Shown here: positions 1 through 5,938 of the stretch, one piece after another
Layout: the number at the start of each line of letters is the position of its first letter
How positions within the stretch are numbered: position 1 is the first letter of the stretch
From: a virus
Direction: 5' to 3' (one strand)
DNA length: 34,715 bases
Virus record (IMG/VR): IMGVR_UViG_3300044846_000829
Span: 1 to 34,715 of that record
Translations under genes and position numbers: made by a program
The notes under the pieces: generated by a model
Told to the model about the DNA's origin: nothing
Database searches by the model: none
What the model saw: only the letters and a program-made list of their open reading frames with translations

Positions 1-51
1 TACGGATCAGTATTGACAAAGTTTTATGACACTAGAAATAGTCATAATTAA
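1..51 (+). CDS. C-terminal end of the last late gene (partial, second copy)
   Basis: These 17 codons (starting YGSVLTKF and ending in TAA) are identical to the last codons of the 90-aa gene at 34335-34607. The window start therefore cuts this gene because the molecule is circular or terminally redundant, not because the gene is broken. It carries no separate function. Confidence 0.85.
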   Translation, partial: YGSVLTKFYDTRNSHN

Positions 52-96
52 AATAGCTCTCATGTGTGGTGTGTGATTGTGTGTAGTTTTGGTTAA

Positions 97-123
97 CCCT
101 CAGGTAAAATCTGGGGGTTTTTT
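97..123 (+). terminator. Rho-independent terminator of the rightward (late) transcript
   Basis: A 7-bp stem CCCTCAG / CTGGGGG (one G-U pair) closes a 7-nt loop and is followed by six T. It lies 45 bases after the stop of the last late gene. The same element is repeated at 34653-34679. Confidence 0.85.
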
Positions 124-129
124 ATTGGT

Positions 130-160
130 AAAAAAAGACGCCACTAAGAATAGCAGCGTC
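130..160 (-). terminator. Rho-independent terminator of the leftward (early) transcript
   Basis: Read on the minus strand, GACGC and GCGTC pair around a 14-nt loop (which can form an inner CTA/TAG helix) and are followed by seven T. It lies 29 bases past the stop of the last leftward gene. It sits next to the rightward terminator, so the two arms end head-to-head. The right end of the window holds a variant with GACCC/GGGTC at 34690-34713. Confidence 0.85.
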
Positions 161-188
161 TAACTTATTAAACTACAAACAAAACATA

Positions 189-377
189 CTACTTTTTGTT
201 ATATACTGATGAAGCATAACCTATAGTTGCTACAACTGCTATAACGTATAAACATCTCTCATACCATTCCCAACCTAATGGATTGTACTTATTAATAATA
301 AATGCAAATGGTAGATACAAACCTACTAATAAAAGTGATAGGTTAATGATTATTTCTTTGTAAATTTTTGGATTCAT
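189..377 (-). CDS. Small two-helix membrane protein, last leftward gene
   Basis: The function is not recognised. The 62-aa product has two hydrophobic segments, about residues 9-28 (IINLSLLLVGLYLPFAFII) and 42-56 (CLYVIAVVATIGYAS), joined by a short polar loop and followed by a lysine tail, so an inner-membrane hairpin protein is likely. The gene is the distal member of the early transcript, two bases after its upstream neighbour and just before the terminator. It could act in superinfection exclusion or host membrane modification, but nothing in the sequence shows which. Confidence 0.7.
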   Translation of the reverse strand: MNPKIYKEIIINLSLLLVGLYLPFAFIINKYNPLGWEWYERCLYVIAVVATIGYASSVYNKK

Positions 378-379
378 AA

Positions 380-634
380 CTAAAATGGTAATTTTTTATC
401 CGTTGGTTTATAATCACCTGCTTTAAATGTATCCATTTCACAATAGAAATCACTTTGTTCAGGTCCTGCGTTCTTTTTGTCTTTGATAAGGATAGAACAC
501 CATCCTTTGTTAGATGCTGCGAACTCATTTAGTTTCTTTAAGTCCTCTGGACCGAATGATACTTTTCTGAATGATCCGTAAGCTGATCTAAGTGTGAAAC
601 ATCTTCCTAAGAAGTTCTCTTTTTGCGTTGCCAT
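380..634 (-). CDS. Conserved-looking small cytoplasmic protein, unknown
   Basis: I do not recognise this 84-aa protein. It is soluble, lysine-rich and has three cysteines spread along the chain. The middle (residues about 26-50) alternates basic and hydrophobic residues in a way compatible with a small alpha/beta domain. The start is preceded by ACCAAAACAAA, the A/C-rich leader seen before many genes of this arm, which supports the chosen ATG. It is co-transcribed with its neighbours. Confidence 0.7.
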   Translation of the reverse strand: MATQKENFLGRCFTLRSAYGSFRKVSFGPEDLKKLNEFAASNKGWCSILIKDKKNAGPEQSDFYCEMDTFKAGDYKPTDKKLPF

Positions 635-649
635 GATATTTGTTTTGGT

Positions 650-853
650 TTATAAACTATTTTTAATTCCTTCTTTGAATTTCTCTAAGTATAATACAGC
701 ATCCATAAGTTCTTGCTGTAAATGCTCAGCCCATTCTTTGGTGTTTAAGTCAGTTCTATCAAGATTAGTTCCGTATTTAGTAAAGCCTAAGTTAGCTCTA
801 TCTTTATACTTTGTAATTACAGACTCGACTATACTATCATAATTATTCTCCAT
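650..853 (-). CDS. Short MazG-like / dNTP-pyrophosphohydrolase-type helical protein
   Basis: The 67-aa product is all helical. It contains a KYG turn at residues 26-28 and an acidic helix EWAEHLQQELMDAVLYLEK (about 40-58). Together these resemble the EE..D metal-binding helix of MazG-like all-alpha NTP pyrophosphohydrolases and of phage dATP/dGTP diphosphohydrolase N-terminal domains. It is much shorter than full MazG, so it may be a minimal homodimeric form or only a structural relative. Its start overlaps the end of the upstream gene by 11 bases, suggesting translational coupling. Confidence 0.6.
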   Translation of the reverse strand: MENNYDSIVESVITKYKDRANLGFTKYGTNLDRTDLNTKEWAEHLQQELMDAVLYLEKFKEGIKNSL

Positions 854-1055
854 TTCCTTTGTATTTTCTTACTTGTTCTTTAAGTTGTGCTCTCCATTTG
901 ATGTCTACTGTACCATCATTTAAGATGTCTTCTACTAACTTAATAGTTTCAGCAGTTACAAACTTGCTTTCTTTAGGAACTACAGTAACTTTAACTTCTT
1001 TTTTAGTAGTCTTAGTTACATTTTCTGATTTGTTTTCTAATTCTAGATTTTCCAT
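843..1055 (-). CDS. Small charged protein, unknown
   Basis: This 70-aa protein is not recognised. The N-terminal 30 residues are very rich in K, E, T and V and probably disordered. The C-terminal half (about 33-66) is likely helical and amphipathic. The TAA/ATG overlap with the following gene and the nearby 43-aa basic gene upstream place it in a tightly packed early operon. Confidence 0.6.
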   Translation of the reverse strand: MENLELENKSENVTKTTKKEVKVTVVPKESKFVTAETIKLVEDILNDGTVDIKWRAQLKEQVRKYKGNGE

Positions 1056-1064
1056 AATTGTTGT

Positions 1065-1196
1065 TTAGCGTCCTTGACCACGATATGCTTTAGGTCTTGG
1101 ACTATGTTTGTTATAAGATTTCTTTGCTCTTCCTTCTTTACGCTTCCCGAAACTCACCTTCATACTCGTTCCAGATGCTGATTTTGCTTTCGCCAT
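1065..1196 (-). CDS. Very basic 43-aa protein overlapping the nuclease gene
   Basis: The ORF begins MAKAKSASGTSMKVSFGKRK and ends RPKAYRGQGR. It has about 14 Lys/Arg in 43 residues, no acidic residue except one Glu, and no hydrophobic core, so it is probably a nucleic-acid-binding or RNA-binding tail-like peptide. It starts inside the 3' end of the VRR-NUC gene in another frame (59-bp overlap). The non-random composition (K, R, G, S only) and the position in a gene-dense operon argue that it is real. Confidence 0.65.
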   Translation of the reverse strand: MAKAKSASGTSMKVSFGKRKEGRAKKSYNKHSPRPKAYRGQGR

Positions 1197-1584
1197 TGTC
1201 TAAAAATATTGTTAAGTTAATTGTTCCGTCTGATACTTGTTGACATACAATAGATGTGCCACCGCACATACCTAAGTGAGTTAAGAAACTTGTCTGTGAT
1301 ACACTAAGTCTATCACCTATAGCTTTAATTTCACAAGCAATAAACTGACCATAGTTCTTATGGTAACCTATGATGTCAGGTAAACCTTTCTTACCAATGA
1401 AAGACCTTCCTTTAACTGCTAGGTTATTATTTCTCCATACTTCATAACCTAAACTATCTAAATATTCTAGCATCATCTTGGTTAAGTCACTTGCTGTTTT
1501 GTATGTCATATAAACGAAATTAGTGCTTTTATTTAATATATTAGGCTGATCAGACGTATCTATTATTTCTAGTAGTGTTTTCAT
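1138..1584 (-). CDS. VRR-NUC domain nuclease (PD-(D/E)XK superfamily)
   Basis: The 148-aa product carries the compact VRR-NUC fold. It has GLPDIIG (D70), then ACEIKA (E85, K87), then DRLSVSQTSFLTHL with the family glutamine at 97, followed by a GG turn and a short beta strand. VRR-NUC enzymes cleave structured DNA such as flaps or junctions, so roles in phage recombination or replication-fork processing are likely. I chose the start at 1584, immediately after the stop of the upstream PP-loop gene. An in-frame ATG at 1617 would add 11 residues but overlap that gene by 32 bases. No signal or membrane segment is present. Confidence 0.85.
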   Translation of the reverse strand: MKTLLEIIDTSDQPNILNKSTNFVYMTYKTASDLTKMMLEYLDSLGYEVWRNNNLAVKGRSFIGKKGLPDIIGYHKNYGQFIACEIKAIGDRLSVSQTSFLTHLGMCGGTSIVCQQVSDGTINLTIFLDNGESKISIWNEYEGEFREA

Positions 1585-1585
1585 A

Positions 1586-2425
1586 TTAAAATGCTTCACA
1601 TGATTCTGAGCAACCATCTAGAGGCTCAAATAAGGTTATTTGCTTTAATTCAGCTTGAGAAAGCTTAGCCATTTCTCTTATATCATTAATACTTTTGTTA
1701 CCTCGATAAAAGCTTTGAGTATCCCCTTCGTATGATTTATGTTTAGATGTTCCATATTCTTCAATCATTTGCTGCCACCAATCAAATGATTTAGGGCTTC
1801 TTTCCATTATCCTAGCTAAAACATTAAAAGATTTTTTCCAACAACATACACAGTTACCATCGTCAGGATGAATATCTAAATCAAAAGATTGTAAATCCCA
1901 CCATTGCTTTATTTGGTTTTTAGTCACAGGATTAAACTCAACTAATGGGTATATTATTCTTTGTTTCTTATAGTTTTTATTTATTCTCTTTTGTTCATCA
2001 TATCTAATACCTATTGCTGTATAATACTTAGTCCATCCAATTGATTTTAAATACTTCTTAATTGGTGCAGTTTTTAGTTGTGGTGAGCAAAATGGTGCTG
2101 ATTGAAATGGTATCCCAAGTTTTTTTATCATAGCCTCAAATGGTTCACCATTCCTTGAAGCTGTTTCATAGGTTACTAATTTATGATTTACAGACCATCC
2201 TTTACCAATTTCTGATGGATATCCTTCAATCCATTTTATATCTATATCCCATTCATTAGCACATTCATCAACAAAAAATAAAGTTCCTTCAGATTCTTTA
2301 CCTGTGTTAGCAAATACTACAAGCTTATCCCAATTATCTTTATCTTTCCATTCGTTAAATAACCACCAAGTCATGTAGGCACTTGTTCTTCCACCTGAAA
2401 ATGTTATAAGTAATTTATCTTTCAT
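1586..2425 (-). CDS. PP-loop ATPase, PAPS-reductase / DndC-like
   Basis: This 279-aa protein belongs to the adenine-nucleotide alpha-hydrolase superfamily. The PP-loop is SGGRTSAYM at residues 10-18. The downstream TGKE (41-44) fits the next conserved strand. Cysteines at 113 (FCSPQLKTAP) and 192/194/195 (CVCC) could bind a metal or Fe-S cluster, as in DndC and related sulfurtransferases. True PAPS reductases act in sulfate assimilation. Phage members with SGGRTSAY are more often assigned to nucleic-acid thiolation or left unknown. It directly precedes a VRR-NUC nuclease in the same operon. The biochemical reaction cannot be fixed from sequence. Confidence 0.85.
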   Translation of the reverse strand: MKDKLLITFSGGRTSAYMTWWLFNEWKDKDNWDKLVVFANTGKESEGTLFFVDECANEWDIDIKWIEGYPSEIGKGWSVNHKLVTYETASRNGEPFEAMIKKLGIPFQSAPFCSPQLKTAPIKKYLKSIGWTKYYTAIGIRYDEQKRINKNYKKQRIIYPLVEFNPVTKNQIKQWWDLQSFDLDIHPDDGNCVCCWKKSFNVLARIMERSPKSFDWWQQMIEEYGTSKHKSYEGDTQSFYRGNKSINDIREMAKLSQAELKQITLFEPLDGCSESCEAF

Positions 2426-2439
2426 TTTGTAAAATTATG

Positions 2440-2811
2440 TTAATCAAAACGGATCATCTCGACAGTTGGAACTTTTACATATCTTATGCCCTCAACTATC
2501 TTTGTTTTACCCCATTTAAAGTGTCTTCTTGCCTTAATTCTTAACATCTCAGCTCGTATAAAGTAGATTCTATCTTTAAGGTCAAAGTTGATAGCAAAGA
2601 ACTCAACTCTTGTATCTGCTATACCACTTGGCTTACCATTATTCTCATATTCAAGCCACATAAATTTTTGTTTCAATGCTTTTGGCTGTTGGATAACCAA
2701 GATTTTTGTGTTCCTAGCAAATAATAACAATGCCTGGTAAGTGCCATCAGCAGCCTTAGCTTGTTCTATGTCGAACTTACGAGTATTCTTATAGTTCCTA
2801 TTTAAGTCCAC
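2440..2811 (-). CDS. Unknown early protein, 123 aa
   Basis: The family is not recognised. The protein is basic, with an N-terminal half rich in beta-forming residues and a C-terminal stretch with RAEMLRIKARRHFKWGK (about 87-103) that looks like a nucleic-acid-contacting helix. It lies between a small HTH-like protein and the PP-loop ATPase and overlaps the former by 14 bases, so it is probably translated from the same message. A small DNA-metabolism accessory protein is the most that can be inferred. Confidence 0.65.
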   Translation of the reverse strand: MDLNRNYKNTRKFDIEQAKAADGTYQALLLFARNTKILVIQQPKALKQKFMWLEYENNGKPSGIADTRVEFFAINFDLKDRIYFIRAEMLRIKARRHFKWGKTKIVEGIRYVKVPTVEMIRFD

Positions 2812-3028
2812 TTCTTCTAGGTAGTTTTAATTTCTTAGCATAAAAATAAAGTGTTCTAGTACCCATACCGATACCAACTGCTATATCTGTTATGTCATTA
2901 AATCTAGCAGTATCATACCATGCTTTAGTAACGATACGTTCTTTCATGTTCTCTATATTAAGGTCTTCGCCTTGCACATATTCCACTTCAGGGAATTTTT
3001 GGTCGATAAGTGTGATGTTTGTTTCCAT
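2798..3028 (-). CDS. Small helix-turn-helix-like protein
   Basis: The 76-aa product (start METNITLIDQ) has a C-terminal segment, residues about 45-75, reading FNDITDIAVGIGMGTRTLYF, followed by AKKLKLPRR. This has the spacing of a helix-turn-helix with the turn at GIGMGTR and a basic tail. I chose the ATG at 3028, one base past the upstream stop and preceded by ACCAAAACAAATAAA. A longer form from 3085 would run 56 bases into the upstream gene. It could be a small transcription factor or a terminase-like DNA adaptor. Confidence 0.6.
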   Translation of the reverse strand: METNITLIDQKFPEVEYVQGEDLNIENMKERIVTKAWYDTARFNDITDIAVGIGMGTRTLYFYAKKLKLPRRSGLK

Positions 3029-3029
3029 T

Positions 3030-3242
3030 TTATTTGTTTTGGTTATAGATCCTATCATAATATTGTTGTGAATTTTCCCAATCACTTAATTCTGTACCTA
3101 ACCCTCTACTAAAAGCATTCATTATCTGCTCTTTTTCTACATTTATTTGACTTTCGCACATATCTATTACTTCAATAGGTATATTAAATTCTAGTTGATA
3201 TTCTTTTAATTCATCTAGTAATTCTTGCATTGCTGTTTTCAT
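3030..3242 (-). CDS. Small helical protein, unknown
   Basis: This 70-aa acidic protein is predicted to be helical throughout and ends in SQQYYDRIYNQNK. Short proteins of this composition, with a C-terminal YY motif, are common next to phage replication genes but have no known function. It is encoded three bases after the helicase gene, so it is co-expressed with DnaB. Confidence 0.6.
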   Translation of the reverse strand: MKTAMQELLDELKEYQLEFNIPIEVIDMCESQINVEKEQIMNAFSRGLGTELSDWENSQQYYDRIYNQNK

Positions 3243-3245
3243 GTG

Positions 3246-4583
3246 TTATAATTTATAGTCTTCAAATGTGGTTGTTTCTCCAATAAATCTAATAGGTATG
3301 TTACCAGTCTTACCATGTCTGTTCTTTTCTACCTTAACTATAACAAGGTCGTCAGGATGATATTCCTTACCACCAATTTCTACAGGCTCTTTCATTTCGT
3401 AGTAAGATGGTCGCATAAGCATAATAACTATGTCAGCGTCTTGTTCAATACTACCAGATTCTCTAAGATCAGACAACATTGGTAGCTTGTCAGCCCTTTC
3501 CTCAACCTTTCTAGATAACTGAGATAAAGCAATAATTGGTACTTCCAACTCTTTGGCTAAGGCTTTAAGGCTTCTGCTTATAAAACTTACTTCCTGCTCT
3601 CGGTTTTGGTTTTGTTTGCCTTGTCCACTCATAAGCTGAAGATAGTCTAGGAATATTACCTTAATACCATACTTCTGCTTTAGAATAGTAGCCTTAGCTC
3701 TGAGTTGTGAGATACTGATTCCTCCAGTATCTTCTATGTAGATGGGTGCTGTGATTATTTTGTCATCGGTCTTTAAAAGTAGCTTACGTTCATAGTCATT
3801 CAAATTATTCGTTCTAAGGCGTTTTAAGGGCACTTGACTCGTTATTGACTCTAACCTTTCAACAAGCTGTTCGGAGCTCATTTCGAGGCTAAAAATAGCC
3901 GTAGGAACGTTATTTAGGATAGCTAAGTGATAAACACTAGAAAGCATCATTGCTGTCTTACCTGCACCAGGTCTAGCAGCTATAATACATAAGTCAGGTT
4001 TACACCATCCTGCTATGGTCTTGTTCAGTTCATCAAAACCAGTATTAAATCCTAAAAGCTCACCATTATTTGCTAAATCCCTAGCAAAGTTTATAGCCAT
4101 AACAACATCAGTTATGCTTTTTTCGTATAAGTTACCATATTCAAGTAAACCTATAAGTTGACTATTTAAGTCAGATAAAAGGTCTAATGACTGACTATCA
4201 TTGTCTAAACAACTATTCTCAGCTATTCTAAGTACTTTATAGGCTTCACGCTTTTTGTACATCTCAATAACAATCTCAATATGGGTGTTTATGTGAGCTG
4301 TTGTAGTTACATTATCAGTTAACTTTGATAAGTAGTAAGCACCACCTTCTCGTATTATGTCCTCATCTTGAGAGAGTTTTTGAGCTACAGTAGTAAGGTC
4401 TATAGATATGTTACTATCATACATTTCCTTAATAGCGTTAAAGATTTTTTGGTGCTTTAGATCGTAGAATATGTCAGTTTTTAGATGACCTATAACCAAT
4501 GGGATAATCCTTTTGTCTAAAAGCAATGCACCAAGTATGTTAGATTCAATATCTAAAGCTTTTGGTAGGTTTATAGCTATCAT
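3246..4583 (-). CDS. dnaB: Replicative DNA helicase, DnaB family
   Basis: The 445-aa protein is a full-length DnaB. The N-terminal helical domain (about 1-100) begins with the typical ALDIESNILGALLLD. The RecA-like motor follows, with Walker A ARPGAGKT at 203-210, Walker B VIFLDYLQLM at 309-318, the motif ALSQLSRKVEER at 352-363 and a C-terminal VEKNRHGKTG (418-427) arginine-finger region. As a hexamer it unwinds DNA ahead of the polymerase. It is flanked upstream by a DnaD-like protein that probably loads it. The start overlaps the preceding small gene by four bases. No primase or polymerase is encoded, so host enzymes must join it. Confidence 0.97.
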   Translation of the reverse strand: MIAINLPKALDIESNILGALLLDKRIIPLVIGHLKTDIFYDLKHQKIFNAIKEMYDSNISIDLTTVAQKLSQDEDIIREGGAYYLSKLTDNVTTTAHINTHIEIVIEMYKKREAYKVLRIAENSCLDNDSQSLDLLSDLNSQLIGLLEYGNLYEKSITDVVMAINFARDLANNGELLGFNTGFDELNKTIAGWCKPDLCIIAARPGAGKTAMMLSSVYHLAILNNVPTAIFSLEMSSEQLVERLESITSQVPLKRLRTNNLNDYERKLLLKTDDKIITAPIYIEDTGGISISQLRAKATILKQKYGIKVIFLDYLQLMSGQGKQNQNREQEVSFISRSLKALAKELEVPIIALSQLSRKVEERADKLPMLSDLRESGSIEQDADIVIMLMRPSYYEMKEPVEIGGKEYHPDDLVIVKVEKNRHGKTGNIPIRFIGETTTFEDYKL

Positions 4584-4786
4584 AATGTTTCTATTTCTTT
4601 TTTTACATTATTCCAAAATTCAATTTTAGATTGATATTCCCATGCAAGTTCAAATGGCTGAATTTCATCTAATATTTCATCTACTGCTATTAATACACAT
4701 TGTTTAGCATTAGCTTCGTAATCACATTCTCTGCAAGTAAATGACATAGATTCTAATAATTCTTCTGCTTTTTGTTTTGGTGTCAT
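4580..4786 (-). CDS. Small protein between loader and helicase genes, unknown
   Basis: The 68-aa product begins MTPKQKAEELLESM and contains CRECDY, AKQCVLIAVDEIL and a terminal NNVKKEIETL helix. Similar short proteins occur in many Bacteroidota phages, but I know of no function. Cysteines at about 18, 21 and 30 could bind metal but do not form a clear zinc finger. It overlaps the helicase start by four bases and touches the DnaD-like gene, so all three are translationally linked. Confidence 0.65.
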   Translation of the reverse strand: MTPKQKAEELLESMSFTCRECDYEANAKQCVLIAVDEILDEIQPFELAWEYQSKIEFWNNVKKEIETL

Positions 4787-5427
4787 TATTTAAGTTTTAT
4801 TTGTGTAGTTATTTTGTTTGTAGGTACGTTAGTAGTATTAAATTTAGAACTATTCCTTTGCCAAGTTCTTACAGTAGCTTTCCAATCTTTCATAGGGTTT
4901 TTACCTATTAACCAACCATTAGATTCATAATGGTCTATAAAGTAAGAAGGATCAAGAGTTAAAAAGCCTATTTCTTTAGCATATAAGTCTATCTCATTAG
5001 CTGTTGGTCTTATAAACTTAGTCTTCTTAATATTTAATTTACTATTAATTGTATTAGTATTACTTATAGGGGCACTTTCACCGACTTCGGCATTTATAGA
5101 ACTCGGTGATTTATCATCTCGGATTGCTGGTGTATCATATACTACATGATTCCATCCAGTAAACCTTCCAAGATCATTTATAACCTTTACAGACAAGATA
5201 TAGTTCTTTGTTTGTAATCCCTTAAAAACTCTGTCTAGTTGACCTTTAGTGCAACCTAATCGTTCATGTAGGTTAGTTTTATAAACCACCCAATCATGCC
5301 TCATACTAAGTAAGTAAATTAATAATCCTCTCTCCTCTAATGTTAACTCGACATTCCTAATAATCTCGTTGTCGATGGCAGTAAACTTCTCAGCCGATCT
5401 GCTCTTAACAATCATTCCTGTATTCAT
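4786..5427 (-). CDS. DnaD-like replication protein / helicase loader
   Basis: This 213-aa protein has an N-terminal winged-helix domain (about 12-95; ALTLEERGLLIYLLS-like helix, then HERLGCTKGQLDRVFKGLQ as the recognition region). A polar linker (about 105-140, rich in S, N, T) follows. The C-terminal region (about 150-195) contains FIDHYESNGW and MKDWKATVRTWQRN, the signature of DnaD/DnaT-type replication domains. Such proteins bind origin DNA or ssDNA and deliver DnaB. Its position directly upstream of dnaB supports this role. The ATG follows a terminator-like RNA hairpin and its U-run by only a few bases, so expression may be conditional. Confidence 0.8.
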   Translation of the reverse strand: MNTGMIVKSRSAEKFTAIDNEIIRNVELTLEERGLLIYLLSMRHDWVVYKTNLHERLGCTKGQLDRVFKGLQTKNYILSVKVINDLGRFTGWNHVVYDTPAIRDDKSPSSINAEVGESAPISNTNTINSKLNIKKTKFIRPTANEIDLYAKEIGFLTLDPSYFIDHYESNGWLIGKNPMKDWKATVRTWQRNSSKFNTTNVPTNKITTQIKLK

Positions 5428-5432
5428 AAAAT

Positions 5433-5484
5433 AAAAAAGCCCTCAGATTTGCGGGAGTCCGTACACCCCCACGCCTCTTCGGGC
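5433..5484 (-). ncRNA. Structured leader RNA / terminator-like hairpin before the DnaD-like gene
   Basis: On the minus strand GCCC (5484-5481) pairs with GGGC (5442-5439). A symmetric GA/GA step and AGA/TCT continue the helix, and an inner GC-rich stem (GCG-GGGG with CTCC-CGC, one bulge) caps it. Six T follow at once (5438-5433) and the start codon of the DnaD-like gene comes five bases later. It could be an intrinsic terminator with read-through, an attenuator, or a translation-controlling structure. Confidence 0.6.
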
Positions 5485-5519
5485 AATAAGTTTTAACTGC
5501 AAAGTACGGTTTGCATCGA

Positions 5520-5550
5520 CAAATATACTATTTATCCTTTACTATCCTAA
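5520..5550 (-). promoter_or_regulatory. Putative Bacteroidota-type promoter for the replication genes
   Basis: The minus strand carries a perfect TATATTTG (TAnnTTTG) box at 5527-5520. Nineteen bases upstream is TTAG, a 3-of-4 match to the -33 TTTG. A transcript starting about 5514 would carry the 5433-5484 hairpin in its leader and then the DnaD-like and helicase genes. Confidence 0.45.
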
Positions 5551-5740
5551 AAACCACATCTCTATTATTGTGCTTAAATTTCCTCTTTAGTAATGGGTTA
5601 AGTGATTTCTTTATTGAGTCTTGTGTTATTCTTGTATTCCTTGCTGCATGAGCTAAAGACTTAAACAATACTTCACTTTTATCATCAACATAAATCATCC
5701 TCACTGGTACTGAGTTCTCTAATCCTGCAATCTCCATCAT
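5528..5740 (-). CDS. NUMOD1-like small DNA-binding protein
   Basis: The 70-aa protein resembles the NUMOD1 helix-turn-helix found in homing nucleases. A short beta pair (VRMIYVDDKSEVLF) is followed by SLAHAARNTRITQDSIKKSL (about 28-47), where the SxxxAAxxxxIxxxSI spacing is characteristic, and ends with a basic strand NNRDVVFRIV. No nuclease domain is attached, so it may act as a stand-alone DNA binder or regulator. Its start overlaps the stop of the 38-aa membrane peptide upstream. Confidence 0.6.
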   Translation of the reverse strand: MMEIAGLENSVPVRMIYVDDKSEVLFKSLAHAARNTRITQDSIKKSLNPLLKRKFKHNNRDVVFRIVKDK

Positions 5741-5853
5741 ATATTCTTGAATTTACTAATTATGGTTAATGTTACAAATAGCAATATTGCTAGTGGTATA
5801 GATATTATTACAAACTTTGTAAGCTCGTATATAAATATTATCGTTTGTTTCAT
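5737..5853 (-). CDS. 38-aa single-pass membrane peptide
   Basis: The ORF starts MKQTIIFIYELTKFVIISIP and has one hydrophobic segment of about 20 residues (roughly 13-32) followed by a basic SKFKNI tail. The stop overlaps the next start as ATGA, the kind of coupling seen between real genes in this operon. The function is unknown. It may be a toxin-like or membrane-modifying peptide. Confidence 0.5.
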   Translation of the reverse strand: MKQTIIFIYELTKFVIISIPLAILLFVTLTIISKFKNI

Positions 5854-5864
5854 GTTTGTAGTTT

Positions 5865-5928
5865 AAAAAACCACCCCAAGTTTTTTATAAATTACTATCA
5901 GGTTATTAATATTGGTATCTTGAGGTGG
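5865..5928 (-). terminator. Terminator-like hairpin with long loop after the recombination genes' neighbour
   Basis: On the minus strand CCACCTCAAG pairs with CTTGGGGTGG over ten base pairs (one G-U) across a 38-nt AT-rich loop and is followed by six T. It lies directly after the stop of the 154-aa gene at 5939. The loop is long for an intrinsic terminator, so efficiency may be modest. Confidence 0.6.
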
Positions 5929-5938
5929 TGGAGGATTT

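Larger units (their letters stand above)
1..126. repeat. Terminal direct repeat, left copy
   Basis: Bases 1-126 are identical to 34557-34682. The two copies include the end of the last late gene, a GT-rich spacer and a rho-independent terminator. Beyond base 126 the two ends remain alignable (a related hairpin follows in both) but are no longer identical. The simplest reading is a circular genome whose ends overlap in the assembly, with population variation at the extreme right end. Confidence 0.9.

Noticed and set aside
594-842. Plus-strand 82-aa frame
   Set aside because: Antisense shadow of two minus-strand genes; no plus-strand promoter or neighbours.
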